From assembly GCA_001600495.1 (NCBI GenBank), contig BCKE01000021.1:1-64000 (forward strand): a stretch of DNA of 64,000 nt. Direction: 5' to 3'. The stretch is from Pilasporangium apinafurcum. Lineage: Eukaryota; Oomycota; Peronosporomycetes; Pythiales; Pythiaceae. Shown here in pieces: positions 1-9,538 of this stretch; within the stretch, counting starts at the first letter, position 1; every line of letters begins with the position of its first letter. The notes under the pieces are model-generated. The model made no database searches, was not told where the DNA came from, and saw nothing but the letters and a program-made list of their open reading frames with translations. Both the position numbers and the translations under genes were made by a program.

Positions 1-3
1 AAT

Positions 4-59
4 CTTTATTCCCCACATCATTTGTACAACGCGTTGTACAAATGATGTGGGGAATAAAG
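4..59. repeat. Perfect 56-bp palindrome at the window edge
   Basis: Bases 4-31 are the exact reverse complement of bases 32-59 with no loop; the centre is the ACGCGT hexamer at 29-34. The match stops at the pair 3/60. It could be a terminal or subterminal piece of a foldback element, or a fold-back artefact at a contig end. Nothing else in the window resembles it. Confidence 0.95.
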
Positions 60-281
60 GTTAACCACTTTTGCAATATATTGATAGTATTTAACATACT
101 TCTTCCAATAAACCTTTTATTCTTTTCGTTTTTGAGCTCGCTGTCAAGCAATTTTGAATGCTTCAGGGGTAAGTATGTAGGCTCTTGGCAACTGACCACG
201 CGATTTTGATTTCTGTCGGATGTTCGACAGAATATAATCTTCACTCTCAAACAATCCAAAATTGATGAGACGTTCTTTGAT

Positions 282-662
282 ATGATCACTCCATTTTGCA
301 ATAATCACAAGGATATGAACTGGCAGTGCCTAGCTCGTACTCGGGGTACTAGACCCCAGTGCAAAAAAACAGTGGCCAGAACCAGCGGCCATAGATGGTT
401 CTATAACTCACACCAGGAATGGGCAACCCCCACTGAGTCAAAGTGCCAGAGAAGGCAACTAAACGGAACGAAGTGCTTCCGGCGAGTGAGGAGACTCAAT
501 TACAATTACTGCATGACACAACATGGCCCGCTTGTTAGAACGGAGATGAGTAGCGCTCTTCGGCGCTGGCGCAACGCGTTTCTGGATCAACGCGAAACGC
601 AGATCTACGAAGCCCTGGGTAATACGGTGGCCGTATTGCGTTTAATCATAAAACAACAGTAA
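282..662 (+). CDS. Small Cys/His-motif hypothetical protein
   Basis: This open frame encodes 126 residues. It seems to hold two copies of a short zinc-binding-like motif: a first, degenerate one (QCLARTRGTRPQCKK followed by NSHQ) and a second, complete one (KCQRRQLNGTKC, then YCMTQHG), of the form C-x(9)-C-x(n)-C-x3-H. The rest is basic with a C-terminal helix-like stretch (ALRRWRNAFLDQRETQIYEAL). Comparable short C-C-C-H motifs occur in many hypothetical proteins of unknown role. No neighbour suggests a function and there is no clear promoter. It could be a lone exon or a relic. Confidence 0.35.
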   Translation: MITPFCNNHKDMNWQCLARTRGTRPQCKKTVARTSGHRWFYNSHQEWATPTESKCQRRQLNGTKCFRRVRRLNYNYCMTQHGPLVRTEMSSALRRWRNAFLDQRETQIYEALGNTVAVLRLIIKQQ

Positions 663-1112
663 CAAAGCCGTCAGCATTGATGCTGCACCAGAAACAAAAA
701 ATATATAAAAAGAAGACCGGCCAACAGAAATCGATAGATGCTAGTCCATTGCATGGATTTCCCTTCTCGAGGCTGCGGACCTGGGTGCACTCTTGCACCG
801 AGCAATGAGAGCCCTCAATAGTTTATCCAGCCTGATATGAGTTACATAGTTTATGAGAATCGTTGTTAGTGCAGTTGTTTTCTCGGTTTTTTCTCGCGCT
901 AACATCACTAAAAATGATTTTGCTTGATCATTTATTGTATCTTCATACTTTTCTCAATGACAAGGAAACATCCGATCGTTGTAGCGGGAATGACTGCTGA
1001 TGTGCTGAAGAAGCAATACGACTTAAATCCTCTGCTGTTGTCAGAGAAATTAAAGAGGCTGTTCAGTAGCAAAGCCAACGCTTCTTCCTCTCCCTTGTAT
1101 ACTTTCACTGTC
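663..1112. other. Intergenic, nothing recognised
   Basis: About 450 bases without a convincing gene. A short open frame at 924-1145 has no recognisable content and overlaps the opposite-strand frame that follows. Confidence 0.5.
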
Positions 1113-1697
1113 TCAAACCATAGATGCGACGTACTCAGGATCTAGAGCTCGGTTACCTTCGCTAATACTGTACAGACAGCGAAACAATAACGCGCAATGG
1201 TCTCGTAAAATCTGAACGACCTCTGCTGTCAATGGCTTGAGGTTGTTACTGTTGTCAAACGCCGGACGGAGTCGAGTTGCTATCCAATCAGGATGACCGC
1301 CATCGCAATGTCCACAAAGCACATTCATCACCCAGGCCGCGTTCGTGTAATCCTCTGATACGATTGGCACAAACACGTCTGGGTCGATCAGGATCAAATT
1401 GAGCACGACATACCCTTTCAGGAGACTTATATAGTAGCCCATGTAGCCCCCGTGCCCATGGGGTTCAATTCCCCATTTGCTGGCATCGTAATACATCTCT
1501 TTTTCATCGTCGGGNGTCCTATCAGTTTCAGCAAACTCTTTGATNGCGTCAGAGAGGCATCGAGCGAAGTGGCGGACGGTTTTGGCTTGTGGCTCCGGCA
1601 AGTACTCGAGAAAATAATCCCTGCCTTGATCGTGCTGACATTTCACAACTTCTCCGAACGACGCCCATGGAAGTCGATGCGCTAGGTGGGTTGCCAT
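1113..1697 (-). CDS. Unrecognised protein, possibly a 3' exon
   Basis: The open frame of about 194 residues has balanced, protein-like composition (for example KCQHDQGRDYFLEYLPEP and VSEDYTNAAWVMNVLCGHC). I do not recognise the family. The start is uncertain: the first ATG is preceded by a good splice acceptor (TCACTCACAG), so this may be a downstream exon of a gene that includes the frame at 1833-2234. Two N bases (1515, 1545) lie inside, so sequence quality is poor. Confidence 0.4.
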   Translation of the reverse strand: MATHLAHRLPWASFGEVVKCQHDQGRDYFLEYLPEPQAKTVRHFARCLSDXIKEFAETDRXPDDEKEMYYDASKWGIEPHGHGGYMGYYISLLKGYVVLNLILIDPDVFVPIVSEDYTNAAWVMNVLCGHCDGGHPDWIATRLRPAFDNSNNLKPLTAEVVQILRDHCALLFRCLYSISEGNRALDPEYVASMV

Positions 1698-1832
1698 CTG
1701 TGAGTGAATCTTGTGCACTTGTCTGCAATGGACAGCAAATGAAGGACTGAATTAGATTATTCATTTTTGAAGACTTGCCGATTGCGTGAGTGAAGATTAC
1801 ATTGTGAATGATGGTCGTTGAGTATGATCATA

Positions 1833-2234
1833 TCATTGGTTGAAAGTTGTGTATACCACGTTGCATCCGTTGTCCCACACACCAAAACAACAGATATCAT
1901 TTGCTGCCATTACTCCTTTGTTTGCTTTCAACTCAATAATAGGTTCTTCATTATGTAAAGTGGCGCAGTTTGCAAATATACACTGTACACACTTTCTTTC
2001 TCTACACGGACGTTCTAAAAACCAATAGTCATTTTTTGCTCTTAATCCCCTGGGGATAAAAACGATGCCGCCATACCGATGATACCAAGCACAATCAAAA
2101 GCACCATCAGCACCATGTTTAGCTAGATTTCCCATCGAGATAACCGGTGGTGGAATAGCTTGATGTAGTAGAGACACGGAAGAAACAGGGACACCATCAT
2201 GTCGAAGAACGAGCCCAAAAACGATGTTAGACAC
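1833..2234 (-). CDS. Unrecognised Cys-containing fragment, possible exon
   Basis: The open frame has plausible coding composition, with a Cys cluster (RPCRERKCVQCIFANCATL) followed by a segment ending DICCFGVWDNGCNV. It begins with a non-ATG codon, so the true 5' end is elsewhere. A donor-like GTATAC after DNGCNV could join in phase 0 to the acceptor just before the 1113-1697 frame, giving one spliced gene. That join is inference and I cannot name a family. Confidence 0.3.
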   Translation of the reverse strand: MSNIVFGLVLRHDGVPVSSVSLLHQAIPPPVISMGNLAKHGADGAFDCAWYHRYGGIVFIPRGLRAKNDYWFLERPCRERKCVQCIFANCATLHNEEPIIELKANKGVMAANDICCFGVWDNGCNVVYTTFNQ

Positions 2235-2460
2235 GCAATATTAGACGCATATAAAGCATAGATGGGGATGATTGTGCGCACGAAAGAATGCACTCTTTGC
2301 GCTACTAGGGTTCAATTCGTCGTATGTGAACAGTAATTCTTCAATCGCCAACGTCACGGAGTAGATCGTGACGATGATCTTGCAGAGTCAGTTTACCTGA
2401 AAAGGACTGAATGAGATTCAGCGTGACCTTGAGCATATACATCAGAGATTAAAAGTTGGG

Positions 2461-2664
2461 TCAGCGCGTAGAAGCACGGCAAAACATATCAGACTCACTG
2501 GCCTCTTTTTGGTATCTACGCCAAACATCATGTAGCACCATAATCGCTAATATGTAAAAGCTGCGAATACTGACGGATACATCAGTTGGGAAATTGACGC
2601 TTTGCTGGGTCAAAGAAGCCAGTAAGTCGCATACCAAACTGATGAGGCGCTCGCAGCTCGTCAC
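2461..2664 (-). CDS. Short unrecognised ORF
   Basis: A 67-codon frame with amphipathic, helix-like sequence upstream of the 1833-2234 frame on the same strand. It could be a 5' exon of the same locus or chance. No motif is recognised. Confidence 0.15.
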   Translation of the reverse strand: MTSCERLISLVCDLLASLTQQSVNFPTDVSVSIRSFYILAIMVLHDVWRRYQKEASESDMFCRASTR

Positions 2665-3024
2665 TCAAAAGTGCAAGAATCTCGTTGGATCATTCATCGT
2701 GAAAGAATTTGTAACAAGTGCATTGAAAGCTTAACGCACCATCGTGAAGATAACAAGGAATGACTGTTCAAGACTCACATCAATCAACAGAACAGTATAA
2801 TGATAGTCAATTTCATACATCATCGTCTGATAAGAATTTAGGTTGGCGCAGTGATAAGCATGATAGAACGGCCCGTATCCTCGTTAAAAACCCACCAGAT
2901 ATGGCATCTGTAATAGGATGCGAGAACTGATCAGTATTTTTTACGTACAAAAACCAAAATCCCTGCTACGACTAAAATCTGCAAAATTCCATCGTACTAC
3001 AGAGTACACAGTCATCATCGTTGC
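2665..3024. other. Intergenic, nothing recognised
   Basis: About 360 bases between the unrecognised frames and the 3' end of the transporter gene; no motif or RNA gene seen. Confidence 0.5.
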
Positions 3025-4655
3025 TTAGCAACCTGTGCCACCAGCAATTCTCAACCAGGCAGTGGATTTCCACAAGCTCAAGATATTGGTCATGATGGTC
3101 CACGCAAACGCAAACACTAGGTAGCACACTGTGATCGTACCGAGCAACTTGTTCTTGCCTGCCGTGCGCTTCTGCTCTCGCGCTTCCGCCTTTTGACGAG
3201 GCAGCAAGATCACAAAAGCTGCCGAGAAGAGATTGAAAGCATACGCGATCAAGTACGCATAGGTCACTTGCGCGCGCACATGCTTGTCGTCCTTGACGAC
3301 GAACTTGCGCTCGATATCGAAGTAACTATCGATCGATTTGGTCATCACAGTAGCGAACGGCGTACCCAGAGCAGAAATACTCACCATCATGCCCNTCACC
3401 GTCGCTTCATAGCCTTCATCGGTAATTTCCACGACGAACAATGTGGCGATGAAGTCNCCAATGCTGTTCGGGNATTCTTCAAGCAGAGGCACTCCGAGCC
3501 AAAACCATTGACTTCGATAGACATCCCAGATCGTAATGAACGTGGGGATGGAGTCCAACATCACGACGAAGAGCTGACACACGACGATGACCCATCGCCA
3601 GTTCCAGTGCAACCCAATCTTGCGTACGAGTGTAAAGGAAATGAACGCCACCACGTAGGCAAAGCAACTCGCCAACCCATTGTTAAGCGGCGTGACCTTC
3701 GCCCATGTACTTTGGACCGGGCCAGTGGCCGTAATCGAGAACAGCGAGAATACTTGGCGGAAGAATCGGAATGCGATGACCATGTAGATGACCTTGAGCT
3801 GCACGAGGTCATACAAGTACCGAAGAATTTCCGAATAGACCTGGGTTCCGCTTTCTCTTCAGTGACGCAGAACCAAGACAGTGGGATGGTGATACCGGCA
3901 AACCCTGCACAGATCCACATGACTCCATTGAACCCAATGGTCCACGAGAAATCGCCACCGTACTCGACGCTATTCAGTGCAATACCCGTGAGGAAGCTCG
4001 AAAGCATCAAAAACAGCTGACGAAAACTTGCAGTGCGGCTCTGGGTTGTCCCGCGGATTTGTTCTGGCTCCCGCTGCGCCAGCTCCACCATATAGCCATC
4101 AGCAGCACCAAACGCGATCACCGTGCCAATATTCGCCAACGTCATCAAAACGATGAGTTTAATGCCTCGATCTGGTGCATCAAAGTTGATCGTTGCGAGT
4201 TGTTCCTCTGTCATCTCGGCCACGTCTTCGCCGATGAGCGAAGAATCCATGTAATATGGTTCGCCCAGAGGCAACACGGCCATGATGAAGCAGCACACGA
4301 AGGTCATGCCCCATCCCAACAGCATGTACGGACGGCGGCGGTAGCCAAAGATCGGGTAACAGTCCGAGAAGACTGCGGTAAACATACGCAACGTACGCGG
4401 GATACGCACCATCGCAGCCGCTGTGGCGGTCAATGTGGCCGGCATGTAGAGGTAGTTGTTGAGCACCGAGTATGTCGCTTCGTACGAGGTAGCATAAACC
4501 ACACCGACTGCCGCCATATGCGCCAACAGCCCAAGGTGCTCGCGACTGTACACCGAAGGAGCACCACCGGGGCGCAGCGCGCCGTCTTCAAGCTCGAACA
4601 TGGGCGACTTGACCTCGACATATTCTTGCTTGATGGAGATTTCCACGGCTGGCAT
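3025..4655 (-). CDS. Folate/biopterin-type transporter (FBT, MFS), with an apparent frameshift
   Basis: A polytopic membrane protein of about 540 residues. The N-terminal half reads in one frame from the ATG at 4655 (MPAVEISIKQEY) to about 3840; the second half continues in another frame to 3025. Signature pieces are YEATYSVLNNYLYMP, RTLRMFTAVFSDCYPIFGYR (the FBT loop with Asp and the YRRRPY turn), GAADGYMVELAQREPEQ and RGTTQSRTASFRQLF. About 12 hydrophobic segments fit the FBT family (TC 2.A.71), which is expanded in oomycetes; substrates are pterins/folates or unknown. The frame changes in or near the GGG run at 3843-3845, and N bases at 3395, 3457 and 3473 are close by. A one-base sequencing error is therefore at least as likely as a real pseudogene. 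A longer 5' reading exists only with non-ATG starts. Confidence 0.85.
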
Positions 4656-5779
4656 GCTCACGTTTTTCTTCTTATTTGGATCGGATGTCGAGAGCAAAAA
4701 GGAAACTGAACGACCGGGAACTTTGTCGCGTTTTGCTTTTCATTCTCACACACTTTCGGTTAGTAGCGAGTAGATCAATTTCTTAGGATTGGATTACAAT
4801 ACAAGATCAAAAGCCAATCATTTGGAGCGCATGGTTGTCAGACTAATTAAAATAACCGTCTCTGCTCACGCGATCATTGCGCACTCGTCTCTCTCCATGC
4901 GTGCATCCAACCAATTAGAACTGTGAAATGAGACTAAGAAGAAGCAGCAGCAACTGTAAGTAGCCGTTCGTCACCATAGCTCATCACTCTATTCGAGTCT
5001 GCTCATCTCCGCTGATTCGAGTGATATTCCAGATCTTAATAACGTTGTCCTAGCAACCAGCAATTAATTCCTTAAAATGGAGTCATCATGCATAATTGGT
5101 GAAGCCATAATTCGTTTCCAGAACTGCATTAACGTACAGCCGTTCTGTGCTGACGATATAGGTTCGATCTTTGGAGCTACAGGACATAACCTCACTGTAT
5201 GGCTGTAAGGATGAAATCCAGTTCGGTGTTGATTACAACTCCGTTTTCACAAATGTAGAGAATCGGAAGAGGTTTTTGTACACGTGCAACTTTCCATCAC
5301 ATGTGATGCATACGAGTGTGCTGCTCAAGAGTGACAGGATGTATAAATGGGTGAATGGATAGTGTCAAAGCAGCTGACATGTTGCATTATCGTGATGTTA
5401 AACAGTGGGATAATCCCATCGTTACATCCACTTATGAGAAACGGTTGATCTACTGACGAAGTGGCTGGTACGATGCAATTGAGAGTTGTTTTCTTGGCGC
5501 AGAACATTGCAGAGCATCCGATATCTTCATTCTACCGTGCATATGGTAACCATGAAGGTTCCAAGAGCAGATTGGTGTGTCTGCGGTATGTGAGTACAGG
5601 CAGTCTCGTTGCATAAGGAAGCTCACCGTCACGCCACTGTTATGTGTGATAACGTCGAATCGCCGATTCAACAGTGAAGTACAATCTGCACTTTTTGAAA
5701 AAATCTCCACTTTTATTTTTCTCCAGTTCGCAACAGGAAATTAGCCTGTAGTGATGTGCAATACTGCTTTGGTCATCTA
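4656..5779. other. Intergenic / decayed DNA
   Basis: About 1.1 kb with only short frames that look like chance. It lies upstream of the first Fanzor remnant and may hold unrecognisable parts of that element. Confidence 0.4.
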
Positions 5780-6190
5780 CGATGAACCGCTATTACTCGT
5801 TCCAACGCACTAACTCGTCGAATGAGATGGAGCTTATGCCACCATCCTGGGATACCCACACCGAGTATTCAGGTTTGCATTACCCTCGGTGGCTGGAGTC
5901 GACAGGATTTCATCAAGAGTCACGCGCACGGACTCGTGAAGTGGTTTACACGTGAGCTGGAAACGCACGCGGCCGTGCTGCAGATCGATGAGTACTGCAC
6001 GAGCCAGCGGTGCTCCGAGTGTTACCAGCTGCTTGAGAGGACACCAATTCAGATGAAAAAGACTGATGGAAGCGCGAACGTCGAGCTCTCCTACCAGGTT
6101 CTCCGCTGCAACAACAGCGAGTGCAGAATCACCTGAAAGGGAGATGTCGATGGGTCGAAGAACACCCTTACGCTCGCCATGTGCCTCCTA
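5780..6190 (+). pseudogene. Fanzor (TnpB-like) C-terminal remnant 1
   Basis: The reading frame carries the C-terminal order of Fanzor/TnpB nucleases: a GGWSRQDFIKSHAHGLVKWF segment, the RuvC-adjacent motif IDEYCTSQRCSECYQLLE (first CxxC zinc knuckle), about 20 residues of spacer, YQVLRCNNSEC (second Cys pair), and KGDVDGSKNTLTLAMC in place of the family's RDVNAxxNI. The frame is interrupted between the last two parts, and nothing upstream reads as an intact N-terminus. Fanzors are eukaryotic RNA-guided nucleases carried by DNA transposons; this copy is clearly dead. It is the same subtype as the remnant at 8574-8939 but well diverged from it. Confidence 0.75.
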
Positions 6191-6549
6191 TGTAGACTTC
6201 TAAGATCATTAAAGTTACAACGAGGAAGATAGAGTGTAGGAAGAGTATCCGTGGACAGCAGGAGAGTCTATCAACCTCTCAAACGCGTCTACACGGTTGC
6301 TCGTATGCTGGTAATCACCAATAGAAAGGAATGAATGCGATGGACCAGGTCTAAATATTTAGTAGTAACAAGGATAGCGTGGCTGTGGTCTGGTCTCTTC
6401 ATACGTCGATTATAACAGCATGGATGTTACACAGGTGAGTGCGCAATATAGCATAGCTCGCTTCGGTTCCAAATATTTCATGGCAGAGAGTTTGAAATTG
6501 TTCTAAAGGTATGAGTTCCGACTTCTTATTATTTGCGATGCTGCCTGTA
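6191..6549. other. Intergenic between Fanzor remnant and ankyrin tail
   Basis: About 360 bases; no gene, repeat or RNA recognised. Confidence 0.5.
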
Positions 6550-6873
6550 TCATCTTGCTTGTTCCAAACACGGTTGATTTGATATATGCTCCGTGCTTCC
6601 CCGCTTTAACAAGAGCTGGACAGCAGGCAAGTAGCGGCTAGTATTAGCATAGCGAAATGGCGCCACGCTTTTCCCAGATCTCGCCAAATATTGAGTGACA
6701 TTCACGCGATTATTCTCAGTTGCACTATAAAATGGCATAGAGCCGTCTCCATCTGATGTTTCCAGCATGGTTCCATGTTCTATTAAATATTGAACAATGA
6801 TCAGATACCTATTACTGACGGCACTGTTCAGTGGTGTCCACACTTCATTGTTGAAATATTTTACATTCGTCAC
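6550..6873 (-). pseudogene. Decayed downstream ankyrin repeats
   Basis: The frame retains ankyrin-type units (VWTPLNSAVSNRYLIIVQ, YLIEHGTMLETSDGDG, then weaker ones) related to the array just upstream on the same strand, but more diverged. It is separated from the main array by a stop and out-of-frame sequence, so it looks like the abandoned 3' part of a once longer ankyrin gene. Confidence 0.65.
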
Positions 6874-6932
6874 GCGGTGAAAACTGGGTTAGTGACCAGA
6901 TCTCTATTCCTGGCGACAAGGTTCAGTAGTGT

Positions 6933-8141
6933 CTAGTCGTCATTGTTGGATGAATTCACGTTCGCGCCATGTTCGACCAAATACTGAACAACAGCCAGAT
7001 GTCCATTCCTAGCGGCAAGGTTCAATGGTGTTCTGCTCTCACTGTCAGACGATTCCATGTTCGCGCCATGTTCGACCAAATATTGAACAACAGTCAGATG
7101 TCCATTCATGGTGGCACTATTCAATGGTGTTAGATCGTCACTGTCAGACGATTCCAGGTTCGCGCCATGCTCGACCAAATATTGAACAACAGTCAGGTCT
7201 CCATCCATAGCAGCAAGGTTCAATAGTGTTTGACCGTATCTGTTGGACCAGTTCACGTTCGCGCCATGTTCGACCAAATATTGAACAACAGTCAGGTGTC
7301 CATTCTTAGCGGCAAGGTTCAATGGTGTTTGATCGTATTTGTCAGGTGAGTCCACATTCGCGCCATGCTCGACCAAATATTGAACAACAGTCAGGTTTCC
7401 ATCCCTAGCAGCAAGGTTCAGTAGTGTTTGATCGTCATTGTTGGATGAATTCACGTTCGCACCATGTTCGACCAAATACTGGACAACGTTTACGCGACCC
7501 ATATTGACAGCACTATTCAATGGTGTTTGACCGTATGTGTCAGACGATTCCATGTTCGCGCCATGCTCGACCAAATATTGAACAACAGTCAGGTTTCCAT
7601 CCCTAGCAGCAAGGTTCAATAGTGTTTGACCGTATTTGTTCGATGAATTCACGTTCGCGCCATGTTCGACCAAATACTGGACAACGTTTACGCGACCCGT
7701 ATTGACAGCACTATTCAATGGTGTTTGACCGTATGTGTCAGACGATTCCATGTTCGCGCCATGCTCGATCAAATATTGGACAACTTTTAGGTGGCCCACA
7801 TCGGAAGCACTGTTCAGTGGTGTTCTGCTCTCATTGTCAGGTGAGTCCACATTCGCGCCATGCTCGACCAAATATTGAACAACAGTCAGGTGTCCATTCC
7901 TGGCGGCAAGATTCAACGGTGTTCGCCCGTACCTATCAGATAACTCCATGTTTGCGTTACACTCTACTAAAAATTGGACAACAGACAGGTGGCCCTTGCT
8001 TGCAGCGGCGCTCAACGGTGCCAAATGGCAATCGGGCAATACCCAAATGCCATTAACATCACTACCGCTCTTGACCAATTCTTGCACACGCGCCAAGTCT
8101 CCCTGAAGTGCTGCATCGTAGATGTAAGTGGTAGAGTTCAT
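6933..8141 (-). CDS. Ankyrin-repeat protein with 12 near-identical repeats
   Basis: The 402-residue protein is almost entirely ankyrin repeats. After a slightly divergent first unit (DAALQGDLARVQELVKSG) come eleven 33-residue units of the form LNxAAxxGxLTVVQYLVEHGANxxSSDxYGQT. Each unit is 99 bp. Units 5-6 and 7-8 share a two-unit higher-order pattern (SAVNxGRVNVVQY then NLAARDGNLTVVQY), showing recent tandem or unequal-crossover duplication. There is no signal peptide, membrane segment or other domain, so a cytosolic scaffold role is the default family inference. The frame ends where a Gln codon of the consensus (NNDDQT) reads as TAG, and more degraded repeats continue downstream to 6550. 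The gene lies between two Fanzor remnants on the opposite strand. Confidence 0.8.
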   Translation of the reverse strand: MNSTTYIYDAALQGDLARVQELVKSGSDVNGIWVLPDCHLAPLSAAASKGHLSVVQFLVECNANMELSDRYGRTPLNLAARNGHLTVVQYLVEHGANVDSPDNESRTPLNSASDVGHLKVVQYLIEHGANMESSDTYGQTPLNSAVNTGRVNVVQYLVEHGANVNSSNKYGQTLLNLAARDGNLTVVQYLVEHGANMESSDTYGQTPLNSAVNMGRVNVVQYLVEHGANVNSSNNDDQTLLNLAARDGNLTVVQYLVEHGANVDSPDKYDQTPLNLAAKNGHLTVVQYLVEHGANVNWSNRYGQTLLNLAAMDGDLTVVQYLVEHGANLESSDSDDLTPLNSATMNGHLTVVQYLVEHGANMESSDSESRTPLNLAARNGHLAVVQYLVEHGANVNSSNNDD

Positions 8142-8529
8142 TGTGTTCTTAATATCGTCCAGATGTCGTCCTGTTTTGCTTCCTCTCGAAAATGGATTTT
8201 GTAGCTAGCTTCGCATATACCTGAATTGTACCCACATCCCAGACCTGTAATTTGGAATTACGTGAATGTCATTATCTTCAGTGTCAAACAAAAGAGGTGA
8301 AAGACTGCAACTTGGACGTTTACAGTCATACAAGTGAGGGTTGTTTGACTTAGCCCATGCAGCACTGTACTTGCTCTTAAGTTCGCATTCAAACTTGACT
8401 TGTATAGGCATTTTACTTATCTTCTTTTCGCAAGCTGTCCGTCCGTGCGGAAAACGTATGAGATTCACTATCCATTTTGTCGGTCTGGCCAAACCTGTCA
8501 TACTGACTAGAAAACCTGACAAACGAATT
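8142..8529. other. Ankyrin 5' flank, nothing recognised
   Basis: About 390 bases between the ankyrin start and Fanzor remnant 2; overlapping short frames on both strands show no known motif. Confidence 0.4.
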
Positions 8530-8573
8530 ACCTCGAAATGTTATTTTCAGTATAACCAACTGCAGGTGTATCT

Positions 8574-8939
8574 TTGCAACCAGTATGGGGAATTTTTTTA
8601 CTGGTATGTCATTCGACAATTCATCACCATGGCGTCAAAGCGCTCAAGAAGGAATTAGCAAAGCGCACTACCGTTCGTTCCGTCGACGAGTTTCGTACAA
8701 GCAAGCGATGTTTCCACTGTCACGCTGAACTTTCGAAGGTAGTCTTCCCAAAAATGGTCAACGGCGTTTCCGATGGCACAATCGAATCTCGATTCGTTTT
8801 GCACTGTGAATCCAGTGAATGCAAGACATTTTGGGATCGCGACGTGAACGCTTCGCTGAATATTATACGCGTGACGACACAACTTTCCAACAATCGAGCA
8901 AGACCAGAGTACTTGCAACGAGAATCAAGTGAGTCGTAG
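8574..8939 (+). pseudogene. Fanzor (TnpB-like) C-terminal remnant 2
   Basis: This open frame keeps a well-preserved Fanzor C-terminus: HHHGVKALKKELAKR, then VDEFRTSKRCFHCHAEL (DE-RTSK motif plus CxxC), a spacer of about 20 residues, RFVLHCESSEC (second Cys pair), and TFWDRDVNASLNIIRV with the RuvC-III Asp, ending RARPEYLQRES. The zinc ribbon and RDVN motif are intact, but the upstream RuvC-I and RuvC-II parts and the N-terminus are not recognisable, so this is a truncated copy. The first codon is not an authentic start. Fanzor nucleases are known from oomycete transposons. Confidence 0.85.
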
Positions 8940-9538
8940 AAGCGCAAAAAAAGCGTGAGTTCGGGGTCTTCGGACTTGAACCTGCTCACATGGTATAGCC
9001 CGTATTCTAGGTGTAGCCAGTTGGCAGGCGCAACTCGCGAAACGAGTTGGAGTAACCTAGTTACAAACGTATAACTGAAAATAGAGTGACAAGTATCCAA
9101 ATATCGTTGGTGCATCAAGCAAGATGCTCCTAATGTGGTCGTACAGAACGACTTCTTCGCGACAACTGTGGAGATAATTCTTTCCGACAGTGTGCGCAAT
9201 CCTTCATCGTCCTGTGAAGATGATATCCAACTATTGATCGAGCACGACTACTGGGTCTTTGGATGAATTGATTCAGAAAGCAGCCATTCTATTTCGGTGT
9301 CTACAAGTTGTCATGGGTCTCTTTCTGTCATGCCGTTATTTTCCATTCAAGTTCAAGCGCGCGCTTGGCGACAGATCAGTAAAAAGTAGCACTAAAAAGA
9401 GCAATATTACATGAAATTTACAATTTTATCCAATCATAGTGTTGATTTTTTAATATGCACCAATAATTAGCTAAAATGCATATATGGGTCTCTTGCATTT
9501 TTCGTGGAGGGGAAGGAGGCGCATAACTTCAGAAGACG
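8940..9538. other. Intergenic, nothing recognised
   Basis: About 600 bases, AT-richer toward the right; presumably the 3' flank of the Fanzor remnant followed by the promoter of the next gene. No motif assigned. Confidence 0.4.

Noticed and set aside
1456-1474. T-arm-like hairpin (ATGGGGTTCAATTCCCCAT) suggesting a tRNA
   Set aside because: No A-box, anticodon stem or acceptor stem at the right spacing, and it lies inside an opposite-strand reading frame.
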